Part shown: positions 9,236-17,429 of the stretch, in pieces
Layout: each line of letters begins with the position of its first letter
Position numbering within the stretch: the first letter of the stretch is position 1
Origin: an uncultured Eubacteriales bacterium
Lineage (GTDB): Bacteria; Bacillota; Clostridia; Oscillospirales; CAJFTT01
Length of the DNA: 48,116 nucleotides
Reading direction: 5' to 3'
Assembly: GCA_949284545.1 (NCBI GenBank)
Contig: CASDVX010000025.1
Location: 1-48,116, forward strand
The notes under the pieces: generated by a model
What the model was told of the DNA's origin: nothing
The model's database searches: none
What the model saw: only the letters and a program-made list of their open reading frames with translations
Program-made: the position numbers and the translations under genes

Positions 9236-9453
9236 TCTTCTCCCGGCATACCGGCGTCCTCAGGTACTCCGTTTATTATCGTTTTTACCTGAAGCTCCGC
9301 CTCGTCTATAGTCTTGGTGCAGTATTTTATGAGCGACACCGCTTCTCTGTACAGCGAGACCGATTCCTCAACCGACGTATCCGGGTCCTCCACCTTTTTC
9401 ATTATTTCCTCGAGCCTCGACATGCCCTTTTCAAATGACATCTCCGTTTTCAT
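9232..9453 (-). CDS. xseB: Exodeoxyribonuclease VII small subunit
   Basis: Small helical subunit (73 residues) that binds XseA to form exonuclease VII, which degrades single-stranded DNA. The conserved family pattern FEKGMSRLEEIMKKVEDPDTSVEESVSLYREAV is present in segments: MSRLEEI, LEESVSLYREA-like, and a C-terminal EAELQVK. It follows xseA after 51 bases and overlaps ispA. Confidence 0.95.
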   Translation of the reverse strand: MKTEMSFEKGMSRLEEIMKKVEDPDTSVEESVSLYREAVSLIKYCTKTIDEAELQVKTIINGVPEDAGMPGEE

Positions 9454-9504
9454 GACCTTATCCCCGCCTTTACCGCCGCTGAATTCTGATTTTCGCGCTG
9501 TACG

Positions 9505-10722
9505 TTATTCGTTCCCGTCCCGGACGTGTTGGGTAATCCCGTCTACGGTGCAGGACGCCTCCCCGTCCGCCATAAGCACACTTATTTTCAGGTCCTCGCG
9601 CATCTCGCACACGCTCCTGATCCTTTCTCCGGACTCGTTCCTGATAAGTCCGTAGCCCGCCGACATTATCTTTATCGGGCTTCTTCCGTCAATCCTCTCG
9701 GCAAGCACTGCCAGTCTGAGTTTCTCCCTGCTTATCCTTTTCTGGCCTGCCCCGGATATTCCGGATATCACCCTGTCCAGCATCAGCCGCCGCCTGTCAA
9801 AAAAGTCCTCGGGACGGCGAAACGCCCTGCTCCCGAGTATCACATCCAGCCGTTTTCGCTGGTGCACGATTTTCGCCCTTAATGCGGAACACAGCTTGCC
9901 TTCCAACGTCAGCAGCGACGCCTTTATCTCCCCTGCGTCCGGAACGGCAAGCTCTGCGGCAGCGGAAGGCGTGGGCGCCCTCAGGTCCGCCACGTAATCG
10001 CATATGGTGGTGTCCGTCTCATGCCCCACCGCGGAAATAACGGGTATGGTCAGCGCATACAGCCGTCTCGCAAGCTTTTCTTCATTAAACGCCCACAAAT
10101 CTTCTATCGACCCGCCTCCGCGGCCTATGATTATCACGTCCGCGTTGCGCTCCCTGTCAAAGTAATCCAGCGCCTCTACCATACTGTCCACCGCGCCGTC
10201 TCCCTGAACAAGCACAGGGTAGAGCAGCACCTCCGCCAGCGGGTAACGCCTTCCGATTATGTTCAGAATATCCCGCACTGCGGCTCCGCTTCTGGACGTT
10301 ATGACGCCTATCCTCGACGGGTACTCCGGCAGAGGCTTTTTGGCCGCCGGGTCAAACAGCCCCTCCTCCCAGAGCTTGCGTTTCATCTTTTCAAACGCAA
10401 CGTGCAGATCTCCGAGGCCGGCCGGCTTCATGGCGGTCACGTATATCTGATACTGCCCGCTTTTCTCGTAAAGCGATATTCTGCCCTTAGCGAGAACTTT
10501 CATCCCGTCTTCAGGCTTGAATCCCAGCCCGGAAGCGGCGGATCGGAACATCACGGCCGATATGACCGCCCCCTCGTCCTTCAGGGAAAAATACAAATGC
10601 CCCGAAGCCCTGTGAAGCTTCAGGTTGGATATCTCCCCCTCGATTATCACATTGCTCAGGTTTGCGTCCCCTTCTATAAGGGCTTTTATATACTTTGTGA
10701 CCGCCGACACTGTCAGCGTCAT
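9505..10722 (-). CDS. xseA: Exodeoxyribonuclease VII large subunit
   Basis: Catalytic subunit of exonuclease VII. An OB-fold occupies residues 1-100 (IIEGEISNLKLHRASGHLYF), and the catalytic region contains RIGVITSRSGAAVRDI and the highly conserved DVIIIGRGGGSIEDLWAFNEE and ISAVGHETDTTICDYVADLRAPTP segments. The start ATG 10722 (405 residues) has GGGGAA upstream; a GTG at 10731 is also in frame but abuts that site. It begins 25 bases after nusB. Confidence 0.95.
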   Translation of the reverse strand: MTLTVSAVTKYIKALIEGDANLSNVIIEGEISNLKLHRASGHLYFSLKDEGAVISAVMFRSAASGLGFKPEDGMKVLAKGRISLYEKSGQYQIYVTAMKPAGLGDLHVAFEKMKRKLWEEGLFDPAAKKPLPEYPSRIGVITSRSGAAVRDILNIIGRRYPLAEVLLYPVLVQGDGAVDSMVEALDYFDRERNADVIIIGRGGGSIEDLWAFNEEKLARRLYALTIPVISAVGHETDTTICDYVADLRAPTPSAAAELAVPDAGEIKASLLTLEGKLCSALRAKIVHQRKRLDVILGSRAFRRPEDFFDRRRLMLDRVISGISGAGQKRISREKLRLAVLAERIDGRSPIKIMSAGYGLIRNESGERIRSVCEMREDLKISVLMADGEASCTVDGITQHVRDGNE

Positions 10723-10746
10723 CTTTTCCACTTCCCCGGATTTACT

Positions 10747-11196
10747 TCATTCGTCCTTAACTAAAGCGCCGTCCGCGCTCCCCGCTCCGGAGGCGCGCTC
10801 CTCCTCGATTTCCCGCGCCAGTGAACCGAGTATACCGTTTACGAATATGTAGTCGTCCTCCCCGGCGTATACCTTACACAGGTTGACCGCCTCGTTTATG
10901 GATACAGATACGGGGATATCCGAATCAAAAAGCATCTCGTATGCGGCCACTCTCAGTATGGCAAGGCTGACCCTTGATATCCTGTTTATGTTCCAGCCCT
11001 TGGACAGCTTTGAAATGCGTCCGTCTATCTCGCCTTTCTCCCTTATCGTGCCTTCCGCGAGCCTGCGCGAAAATTCCGGCACTTTAAGGTCTCTGGCCTC
11101 GGTGCTTTTGGATATTATGTCCTCCGCCGATTCCCCGGAAAAAGAATGCTCGAACACAATAAAAAAGGCTGTCTCACGAGCCTCTGTCCTCGTCAT
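10747..11196 (-). CDS. nusB: Transcription antitermination protein NusB
   Basis: RNA-binding component of the NusB-S10 antitermination complex that supports rRNA transcription. I start at ATG 11196 (149 residues): MTRTEARETAF is the usual NusB start, and the open frame further up only reads through a terminator. The all-helical core ends with the signature SINEAVNLCKVY and FVNGILG. The ribosome binding site is weak. A strong intrinsic terminator ends about 25 bases upstream, leaving no room for a separate promoter, so expression seems to depend on readthrough. Confidence 0.95.
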   Translation of the reverse strand: MTRTEARETAFFIVFEHSFSGESAEDIISKSTEARDLKVPEFSRRLAEGTIREKGEIDGRISKLSKGWNINRISRVSLAILRVAAYEMLFDSDIPVSVSINEAVNLCKVYAGEDDYIFVNGILGSLAREIEEERASGAGSADGALVKDE

Positions 11197-11221
11197 TTTC
11201 ACAACACATCCTAACCGCTGC

Positions 11222-11263
11222 AAAAAAGCAAACAGGCAGCCCACCTCTGAACGGAGGGCTGCC
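11222..11263 (-). terminator. Intrinsic terminator between the asp23-like gene and nusB
   Basis: On the minus strand, GGCAGCC...GGCTGCC arms (11235-11242 and 11256-11263), extended by an inner CCTC/GAGG pairing, are followed by TGTTTGCTTTTTT. The hairpin starts five bases after the stop of the Asp23-family gene and ends just before nusB. It should end the spoIIIA-asp23 transcript or set the level of readthrough into nusB. Confidence 0.8.
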
Positions 11264-11268
11264 ATGAA

Positions 11269-11649
11269 TCATTTCGATTTGCCTTTATGCTCCGTCTCAA
11301 TCTTCATTCCCGCTATTATCACGTCTACCTTTGAAACGCTGACCCCCGTCATCGTTTCAATTGCTTCCTTTACCCTCGACTGAACGGTGGCGGCAACCTC
11401 ATTGACCTTGGCCCCGAACTTCACTATAAGGTTGAGTTCAACCAAAGCACATCCGTTCTCAAAAGAAATGGATATCCCGTTGCCCTCTCCCTTTTTTCCG
11501 AAAAACCTCCTCACGTCCTTGGCCGGAGTCGGCGCCATTGAATATATACCCGGCACGTCCCGCGCCGTGGTCGTCGCTATCGTGGCAAGCACGTCTTCGG
11601 ATATTTTGAGATTGCTTTCGTCGGAGTAAACGGTCTTGTTGACTTCCAT
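11269..11649 (-). CDS. Asp23/Gls24 family envelope-stress protein
   Basis: Small protein (126 codons with stop) of the Asp23/Gls24 (DUF322) family; in Firmicutes these associate with the membrane and respond to envelope stress, and one copy commonly sits between spoIIIAH and nusB. The family pattern is visible: ISEDVLATIATTTARDVPGIYSM at the N-terminus split over residues 14-36, then VELNLIVKFGAKVNEVA and VDVIIAGM. ATG 11649 has AGGAGA nine bases upstream; the frame further upstream is low-complexity Arg-rich and rejected. Confidence 0.92.
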   Translation of the reverse strand: MEVNKTVYSDESNLKISEDVLATIATTTARDVPGIYSMAPTPAKDVRRFFGKKGEGNGISISFENGCALVELNLIVKFGAKVNEVAATVQSRVKEAIETMTGVSVSKVDVIIAGMKIETEHKGKSK

Positions 11650-11768
11650 GCTCAATCTTCTCCTTTGCCGGGGCCCTTGAAACCGCCCCGCGTCAATCTG
11701 TTTCCGGCGCCGCCTTCGCTGCATCGCGTCGCGTCGCGCCGATCCCGCGGATCATTTTACCACAAAAA

Positions 11769-12332
11769 TCAGCTGACTTCAACTATTTTTATTTTTTCCG
11801 CAGCGTAATTCGTTTCAGATACCGCTATATCCTTTATCTGCGCCGCCTGCGCCGCCGTCAGCGGTTCTTCTACCGCCACCGTCACCGTGACGTTTTCGGA
11901 CCCGATGTACGTCATACAGTCTAAGAATCCCTTTGCTTTTACCAGATTTTCCACGTTCGCCTCAGCCTGTATGTTGTTCACAAGCTGCGAAAGGGTATCC
12001 ACCGCCGTCTTTCTCTCCTCTTCCGTGAGAAGCTCGTTTTCGGTCACCGTCTGAAGCACGGAAATACTCTCGTCTCTCGACTGGCTGCGGGACAGCCTGA
12101 GTTCCGTGAATGTATCCACATAGTCCGGCGTTACCTGCGTATCATCTTCGTCTCCCGCCGGCGTGCCTCCTACGAGTTCCGCGTCTCCCAGAGGTCTGCC
12201 GGACACCGTTCCGTTGACTATGTCCGTAAGGTTCAGCGAGCCTCCGGATATCAGCCAGTTCACGTATACCGCACCCCCGAGGAGAAGTACCATTGCCGCC
12301 AAAATTATGCTCTTCTTACCTATTTTCTTCAA
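11769..12332 (-). CDS. spoIIIAH: Stage III sporulation protein AH
   Basis: Forespore-engulfment channel protein made in the mother cell; its extracellular domain binds SpoIIQ from the forespore and forms rings (YscJ/FliF-like fold). The N-terminal membrane helix is at residues 7-27 (IILAAMVLLLGGAVYVNWL). An acidic linker is followed by the conserved domain from about residue 75, ending with VTVAVEEPLTAAQAAQI. Length 187. It is the last gene of the spoIIIA run. Confidence 0.94.
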   Translation of the reverse strand: MKKIGKKSIILAAMVLLLGGAVYVNWLISGGSLNLTDIVNGTVSGRPLGDAELVGGTPAGDEDDTQVTPDYVDTFTELRLSRSQSRDESISVLQTVTENELLTEEERKTAVDTLSQLVNNIQAEANVENLVKAKGFLDCMTYIGSENVTVTVAVEEPLTAAQAAQIKDIAVSETNYAAEKIKIVEVS

Positions 12333-12343
12333 GATAATTCCTC

Positions 12344-12916
12344 CTATCCCCTGTCAGTGACATAGATACGGTCACTGCCTATTTTCAGCGCCGTTTTCAC
12401 GGCGTTTACAACCTTTTCCCTGACCGCCGGAGACGTTCCTCCGTCACATACGACCAGCACTCCCGCTACCTCCGGCCTTATGTACTTGCTGCTCAGGGCG
12501 GTCTGTCCGCCGCTTTCGTCTTCAATTATTATGCAGTTTTCCTCCGATTGATGACTGTTCTTTTCACTCCCGTCCGCATTTTTTTCGCTGTCCTCGCTGT
12601 ATTTGTTTTCAGTGACGAAAACGGTCTCGCTGCTTCCGGTCAGCGTGACCATAACGCTGCAGGATCCTACCCCGGACATGCTTTCAAGAATCCCCCTGAG
12701 CCTGCTTTCCAGAGCGGCCTCATATTCCTCGTCGCTCATCATCGTCTCGTCTTCGGAGGACGGCTGCCGGGTCTCTCCGCCGAACGAGTCCGACAGTATC
12801 ACAAACGCCGCTGCCGCCACAAGGAGCGCCACGAGGATCTTCTGTCCCTTTTTTGTTTTGAGAAAACCGCTCAGTCTTTCCCCAAACGGCTGCCTGCCCT
12901 TTTTTTCTTCGCCCAT
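12344..12916 (-). CDS. spoIIIAG: Stage III sporulation protein AG
   Basis: Component of the SpoIIIA-SpoIIQ feeding channel. A cytoplasmic basic N-terminus is followed by a membrane helix at residues 27-42 (ILVALLVAAAAFVIL), an acidic linker, and a ring-building domain with ESMSGVGSCSVMVTL and the C-terminal AGVLVVCDGG...VVNAVKTAL segment typical of the family. Length 190. The ATG follows the stop of spoIIIAF after two bases. Confidence 0.94.
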   Translation of the reverse strand: MGEEKKGRQPFGERLSGFLKTKKGQKILVALLVAAAAFVILSDSFGGETRQPSSEDETMMSDEEYEAALESRLRGILESMSGVGSCSVMVTLTGSSETVFVTENKYSEDSEKNADGSEKNSHQSEENCIIIEDESGGQTALSSKYIRPEVAGVLVVCDGGTSPAVREKVVNAVKTALKIGSDRIYVTDRG

Positions 12917-12918
12917 TG

Positions 12919-13392
12919 CTATCCCTCCGTCACTGCGTTACCGCCTGCTACGGTAATGTTAAATTCAAGTCCCAGTTCCCCCGCTACCCTGCGTGCCGTC
13001 TCGGCGTCCTCCCAGTCGTTTACCCTGATGCTCACGCTTATTTCCCCGAAGCTGTCGTTGGAATAAGGTACTTCAACCTCGAGGCTTTCCGTATCGCATC
13101 CGGCTGCGGCCAGTCTGTCCGCGATGACTGTTTTCAGCGCCAGCGACGCCTGCATGGATATATATTCGTCGGCATTTACAGCCTCCGACGTCCCGCCCTG
13201 CGTACCGTTCTGTATCTCCCCGATTTCCGCCGCGGCGGATACCGCTGCCCTGATTATGACTATAAGCAAAAAAGCGGCGGATACCGTTCTGACCGTCTTG
13301 CCGCAGCTCCCCTCCGGCACCACGAACATAATCAGCGAAAAAATCATGGCCGCCGCACATACGGATACTGCAAATGTCTGCGCAGCACTCAT
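12919..13392 (-). CDS. spoIIIAF: Stage III sporulation protein AF
   Basis: Membrane protein of the SpoIIIA complex with two N-terminal hydrophobic helices (residues 5-24 and 35-53) followed by a soluble C-terminal domain. Length 157. The ATG overlaps the stop of spoIIIAE by four bases (ATGA), with a GGGGG-containing ribosome binding site. Position and topology support the call more than any single motif. Confidence 0.88.
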   Translation of the reverse strand: MSAAQTFAVSVCAAAMIFSLIMFVVPEGSCGKTVRTVSAAFLLIVIIRAAVSAAAEIGEIQNGTQGGTSEAVNADEYISMQASLALKTVIADRLAAAGCDTESLEVEVPYSNDSFGEISVSIRVNDWEDAETARRVAGELGLEFNITVAGGNAVTEG

Positions 13393-14516
13393 GTCGCTCC
13401 CCCTGCCTTCATAAGCACCGCCGTGGAAAAAATCAACATTGCTCCCGCGAGGGCCGCAACCCCCATAAGGATCCCCGTCACGCCGCCCATACGGGAAAAC
13501 ATCTTTTCAAGCGGAGCCGCGCCGCAGCTGCCGGCGAAAAACGAGAGCATTTTGCACATCAGCGACCACATCCCGAGCTCGGCGAGTACGGGCAAAAACA
13601 ACGCGGATACAGCTATAATGCCTACGATTCCCACGGCAGAACGTATCACCGAGGCCGCCGACACCACTGTGCCGAGAGCGTCCGACAGCGCGCCCCCTAC
13701 CACCGGCACCATCCCCGACAGCGCAAATTTCGCGCTGCGGAGCGAAATGCTGTCCGCAGACGCCGCAAGCCCGGTCTGAAGTGAAAACATCCCTCCGGAT
13801 ACTACGGCTGTAAGGCCCAGAAACCATTTGACGGCCTTCATTGTGAATTCCGTGACTGCGGACGCCGGAGTCTCCTCTACCGAGGTCACCGTGCACAGGG
13901 CCGTCAACATTCCCGTTACCGGGATTATCACATTCGCGGAAAGTGTTTCGGCTAGTGCGCATATACCGAGCTGAAAGCCCGAATACACGGCTGCGGTACC
14001 GGCGAGTCCCGAAGAAGCAGCGAGGCCTGCGCATACCGGCACATAGGTCTGTGTGAACGCCGCTGACGTATCCATAACCGCGGTCATTCTTGTAAGTGTT
14101 TCCGCCAGCGGAGAAAGCATGATTACCGCACATACCGCCACTCCGACCTTGGAAATTACAGACGAAGCCTCTGTGATTGAAGCGGTAAGGACGCACACCA
14201 GCACGGCTGCGAGAAGTATTCCTCCCGATTTCAGCGGCCTGGCCACGCTGCTTTCAAGTGAGGGTATCAACGCTGATATGAATCCCGATACGTCTAATTT
14301 CGCCACTTCCGTGCTTTCCAGCGTTTCAATCCCAAGTTCGCTCAGCAGATCCTGCACCTCGTCCGGGAGAGCGCCCCACAGTTCGTCAGCACCCGTAACA
14401 GAATATATTTCCTCCTCCGTTTCGCCTGTGTCTGCAAACGCGCCCGACAAAAGGAGCACGGCGGGCAATAATGCAGCTGCACACACAAGCATCGCCGCAA
14501 CGCCTTTCAACGTCAT
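13389..14516 (-). CDS. spoIIIAE: Stage III sporulation protein AE
   Basis: Polytopic membrane protein of the SpoIIIA export-like apparatus. A cleavable-type signal at residues 1-29 is followed by an extracytoplasmic segment (to about 90) and six or more hydrophobic helices. Conserved family segments include GGMFSLQTGLAASADSISLRSAKFALSG (split over residues 240-268) and MVPVVGGALSDALGTV. Length 375, close to the family norm. GGGAGG lies eight bases upstream of the ATG; a short hairpin at 14532-14551 lies just before it. Confidence 0.95.
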   Translation of the reverse strand: MTLKGVAAMLVCAAALLPAVLLLSGAFADTGETEEEIYSVTGADELWGALPDEVQDLLSELGIETLESTEVAKLDVSGFISALIPSLESSVARPLKSGGILLAAVLVCVLTASITEASSVISKVGVAVCAVIMLSPLAETLTRMTAVMDTSAAFTQTYVPVCAGLAASSGLAGTAAVYSGFQLGICALAETLSANVIIPVTGMLTALCTVTSVEETPASAVTEFTMKAVKWFLGLTAVVSGGMFSLQTGLAASADSISLRSAKFALSGMVPVVGGALSDALGTVVSAASVIRSAVGIVGIIAVSALFLPVLAELGMWSLMCKMLSFFAGSCGAAPLEKMFSRMGGVTGILMGVAALAGAMLIFSTAVLMKAGGAT

Positions 14517-14531
14517 TCAGGTCCCTCCCAT

Positions 14532-14551
14532 GCGACATTATTAAATGTCGC
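14532..14551 (-). repeat. Small hairpin between spoIIIAD and spoIIIAE
   Basis: A seven-base-pair inverted repeat GCGACAT/ATGTCGC with a six-base AT loop sits in the only sizeable gap (89 bases) of the otherwise tightly packed spoIIIA cluster, just upstream of the spoIIIAE ribosome binding site. No T run follows, so it is not an obvious terminator; mRNA processing or stability is possible. Confidence 0.5.
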
Positions 14552-14605
14552 GCGTAAATCCGGTATTTTCAACTTTTGTCCCCGTGCGCTTTGCTGCCCA
14601 TAAAA

Positions 14606-15001
14606 TCAGAGTCCGGTCACCGAAAACGCCGTACTCACGAGATCGGTAAATATAGGCAATGCGAAAATCAATACCGCAACCTTCCCCGCCGTCAACGCCG
14701 TTTTTGCCAGCGCTGTTTCACCGCAGTCCGCACATATGGCGGAAGCAAGTTCCGATAGCAGCGCGGTCCCGGCACATTTAAGAAGGCACGACAGATATTC
14801 CGTGCCGTTTGGTACCGCCGCAGCGAGCTGGCGCAGAAGCGTCAAAGCCGGAATAAACGCTTCCACCGCCGCGCCCATCGCTGCGGCGGCTGCCGCAATC
14901 CCCGCGGCGACTGCGTATTCCTGCCTGTACTTTTTGAGTATTGCCGCGGTGACTGCGCCTGTGACGGCAAAGGATAAAAGAACGGGAATGTCCATATTCA
15001 C
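14606..15001 (-). CDS. spoIIIAD: Stage III sporulation protein AD
   Basis: Small membrane protein of the SpoIIIA complex, related to SpoIIIAC. Four hydrophobic helices are visible: residues 3-22, 29-50, 60-85 and 105-125. Length 131. It overlaps spoIIIAC by four bases (ATGA), as is usual for this pair. Confidence 0.93.
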   Translation of the reverse strand: MNMDIPVLLSFAVTGAVTAAILKKYRQEYAVAAGIAAAAAAMGAAVEAFIPALTLLRQLAAAVPNGTEYLSCLLKCAGTALLSELASAICADCGETALAKTALTAGKVAVLIFALPIFTDLVSTAFSVTGL

Positions 15002-15192
15002 AGCCCGAAAGTAGTACGGATATTGTCAAAAAGATCCGCTATTTCAGTTACGAGCATTGCCAGGACGACCACTATGCCGGCAAGCGTCGTCATCATTGCC
15101 TGATCCTCCCGCCCTGCCCGGGACAACACCTGATCCAGCACCGCCACTATTATCCCTATCGCCGCTATCCTGAATATGAAGTCCACCTGCAT
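14998..15192 (-). CDS. spoIIIAC: Stage III sporulation protein AC
   Basis: Short membrane protein (64 residues) with two hydrophobic helices and the family pattern FRIAAIGIIVAVLDQVL and GREDQAMMTTLAGIVVVL. I start it at ATG 15192, which has GAGGGG eight bases upstream; the frame reaching 15345 adds an Arg/Gly-rich tail that overlaps spoIIIAB and is not credible. Confidence 0.93.
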   Translation of the reverse strand: MQVDFIFRIAAIGIIVAVLDQVLSRAGREDQAMMTTLAGIVVVLAMLVTEIADLFDNIRTTFGL

Positions 15193-15215
15193 TTTGCTGT
15201 CCCCTCTTTTACGTC

Positions 15216-15725
15216 TTAAACGAGCATTATAACGGCGAATACGCCGCCTATCGCTCCCAGCGACGTCCACATTCTTCCCTGTTTTGACGCCTCCGCCGCC
15301 GCGTCGTTCTTGAATTTTTCCAGCGCGCACAGAGCTCCGTCGCAAGAAAATATCTGACTGTCCCGGTCGCTTTTACCTAATACTGCTCCCCACGACAGTA
15401 GCAGCGCCCGTTCGTCTTCATTCAGCGGAAGGGAGGAAAGCGCCTTGCTCCAGGGAGTCAGAAATCCCTCCGACGCTATGTCCGAAGCGGCAAGTTCCCG
15501 CAGAAACGCCACGTTTTTCATATCTTGTCTTCCCGAGGCGGCCGCCACAATACCGTCCGGCGGCAGCGAAAGGTACGCTATGCTCTCGCGTGCCATCCTC
15601 ACAAATGTGCACATGGAGGCAAGAAGGCGGACCCGTTCCTCATACCATGACGCTTTTATCCGCCCCAGAAAAAGCATCCCCGCCATAACAATTATCATTG
15701 CAGCAGTCTTCAATCCGAACGCCAT
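15216..15725 (-). CDS. spoIIIAB: Stage III sporulation protein AB
   Basis: Membrane protein of the SpoIIIA complex with an N-terminal helix (residues 6-22), a helical cytoplasmic domain resembling the GspF fold of secretion systems, and a C-terminal hydrophobic tail. It carries family features such as PLNEDERALLLSWGAVLG and SDRDSQIF. Length 169. Starting at ATG 15725 it overlaps the end of spoIIIAA by 86 bases, unusually long; the ATG at 15698 would shorten the overlap to 59, but would cut the helix. The ribosome binding site is weak at both. Confidence 0.92.
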   Translation of the reverse strand: MAFGLKTAAMIIVMAGMLFLGRIKASWYEERVRLLASMCTFVRMARESIAYLSLPPDGIVAAASGRQDMKNVAFLRELAASDIASEGFLTPWSKALSSLPLNEDERALLLSWGAVLGKSDRDSQIFSCDGALCALEKFKNDAAAEASKQGRMWTSLGAIGGVFAVIMLV

Positions 15726-16617
15726 CCCCGTCGTAAATTGCAGCTATCCTGCCCGGCCTTTCGCCGCTGGTCAGCTGTATGAAATAATTGAATATTCCGC
15801 CGCACACCGCGTCGTGCATAAATTTTCTGCCTTTGAGAGAATCAATGTCCGGTGCGTGCGCCGTGGTTATAACGGCAGCCCCCGCGTTTACGGCCGCGAG
15901 CAGGCTGTCCGTATCGTCCCTGTTCCCTAATTCGTCAAAAACTATCACTTCCGGTGAAAACAGTCTGAGAGCCTGCTCTATTCCCTGCTTTCTGGGATAT
16001 CCGCTGAATACGTCCATACATACGCTGGAATGTTCGGCCAATTCCCTGCGTTCGTCCACCACGGCCACGCGCACTCCTTTTTTAGCCAGGCCGTATGCCA
16101 GCTCTCTGAGCACGGTCGTCTTCCCTGACAGCGGCGGACCGTACAGCAAAAAAGAGCTCACCGCATTTCTTCCGATCAACAGCCGCATAAGCTCCTCCGC
16201 CGTTTCAGCATGACGTCTGCTTATCCTTATATTGAGCGAGGATATGTCCGCGACCGATGTTATGATCCCGTTCTGAGTCACTGCACGTCCGCATATTCCC
16301 ACCCTGTGTCCACCCGGAGCCGTCACATACCCCGACGCTATTTCGTCTCGATGGGAATAAACGGAATTTCTGCACAGGCGCAGAAATATCTCCTCCATGG
16401 TCTCTCTGTCCGTGCGCGGGGCGTCGCCGTCGGTAAGCAGTACGGTTTTCCCCCTTACGGTCAGAGCTATGAGCGAATCCGTGCGCAGTCTTATTTCGCT
16501 CGCCTCGCGTGTGAGTTTGTCCGGTACGCTCAACAGATATCTCTGCAGGCGTGGCGGCAGCACGGAAGCCGCCGAAGAAAAGCTGTTGTCCATCACTTTC
16601 ACCAGGTCTTTCTGCAT
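15640..16617 (-). CDS. spoIIIAA: Stage III sporulation protein AA (ATPase)
   Basis: Cytoplasmic secretion-type ATPase thought to power the SpoIIIA channel. The Walker A motif GPPLSGKTT is at residues 160-168, the Walker B segment EVIVFDELG near 224-232, and an upstream domain has SGYVTAPGGHRVGICGRAV. Length 325. The last 28 residues lie in the overlap with spoIIIAB and look non-conserved (Cys/Asp/Asn-rich). Upstream, CATAAGAT at 16679-16686 resembles a sigma-E -10 element, but I see no convincing -35. The first gene of spoIIIAA-AH, normally sigma-E-dependent in the mother cell. Confidence 0.95.
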   Translation of the reverse strand: MQKDLVKVMDNSFSSAASVLPPRLQRYLLSVPDKLTREASEIRLRTDSLIALTVRGKTVLLTDGDAPRTDRETMEEIFLRLCRNSVYSHRDEIASGYVTAPGGHRVGICGRAVTQNGIITSVADISSLNIRISRRHAETAEELMRLLIGRNAVSSFLLYGPPLSGKTTVLRELAYGLAKKGVRVAVVDERRELAEHSSVCMDVFSGYPRKQGIEQALRLFSPEVIVFDELGNRDDTDSLLAAVNAGAAVITTAHAPDIDSLKGRKFMHDAVCGGIFNYFIQLTSGERPGRIAAIYDGDGVRIEDCCNDNCYGGDAFSGADKSVMV

Positions 16618-16750
16618 AAACTCGCAAACATGCGCGCATCCGCGGCTTTCAGGGACGCGTCTGTCTTTTCCTGCTCAAATCTTATGAGGCTTTGTCCCTT
16701 TTTAGAACAAGCCTTCGGATAATGCGGCCGTCCCCTGCGTGCAAAAATGC

Positions 16751-16782
16751 AAAAAGCAGGCCGATACTCCTGCCTGCTTTTT
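16751..16782. terminator. Bidirectional terminator upstream of spoIIIAA
   Basis: An 11-base-pair stem AAAAAGCAGGC/GCCTGCTTTTT (16751-16761 with 16772-16782) with a ten-base loop; A and T runs flank both sides, so it can act in either direction. It separates the ATPase remnant from spoIIIAA and would end transcription arriving from the thioesterase side. Confidence 0.8.
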
Positions 16783-16811
16783 GCCTGTCAAATATCCGAT
16801 ATGCCGCCTAC

Positions 16812-17211
16812 TCATTTGTCTCGGCGTTTTTCATGTCCGGTGTCGAGACGCACGCTCCGCCGCTTAAAGTCCGAATAACCCCCGGGGCACTTGAATCTGC
16901 GGTTGTACAGCAGCGAGGCGATGAGCACGACGAAGCATGATCCGGCGTTGCGTACAAGAGCGCCGGTGGTGGAGTTCAGGATCCCCCATTAGAGATAAAA
17001 CTATCGCCGCCAGATTTATGCACACGGAAAGGGTTATGCCGAACTTTATGGTCTTAGCCGCGGCGTTTGACAGACACTTCAGGTACGGTATTTTTGAAAG
17101 GTCGCAGCTCATAGGCGCAATATTTGCCGCTTCCACGGCGATGTCGCTCACAATGCTTCCCATGGCTACCTCCACGGCTGCCGTTTTCGGCGCCAGCATT
17201 TCAATACACAT
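16812..17211 (-). pseudogene. Remnant of a heavy-metal P-type ATPase (C-terminus, frameshifted)
   Basis: The frame reads VAMGSIVSDIAVEAANIA, DLSKIPYLKCLSNAAAKTIK and FGITLSVCINLAAIVLSLMG, which matches the end of CadA/ZntA-type metal-exporting ATPases just after the GDGIND motif. After ATG-GGG the frame is lost; dropping one G from the run at 16982-16986 restores ILNSTTGALVRNAG, SCFVVLIASLLYNR and a stop at 16812. The GDGINDAPAL segment itself is scrambled, and the phosphorylation site (DKTGT), actuator and metal-binding domains are absent upstream. It is therefore truncated and decayed rather than a functional gene. No start or ribosome binding site is evident. Confidence 0.88.
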
Positions 17212-17308
17212 GATCTGCGGGAGGAAACGTCCTGTGCCTGTTAACCGCGGGGGGACGGTAGCCCTTTGGTTTTTGCCGGAACGTCTCTATCCTGCGCAGG
17301 ATGCAGAA

Positions 17309-17351
17309 AAGAGCGGAGCGCTGCGTCAAAAAAGCGCAGCGCTCCGCTCTT
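17309..17351 (-). terminator. Terminator of the thioesterase gene
   Basis: A perfect 17-base-pair stem (17309-17325 with 17335-17351; arms AAGAGCGGAGCGCTGCG) with a nine-base loop is followed on the minus strand by TTTTCTG. It lies about 80 bases after the thioesterase stop. Confidence 0.85.
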
Positions 17352-17429
17352 GATTATCAAAATAATACAGACGGTACTCCCCGCAACGCCGTCTCTCCGC
17401 GCACGGTTACCGCGATCCCTTCTGCTCTC

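Noticed and set aside
13507-14196. Minus-strand frame of 229 residues inside spoIIIAE
   Set aside because: Alternative frame of a conserved gene; Arg/Gly-rich composition typical of a shadow frame.
16679-16686. CATAAGAT as a sigma-E -10 element for spoIIIAA
   Set aside because: No convincing -35 element at the right distance; not listed as a promoter.
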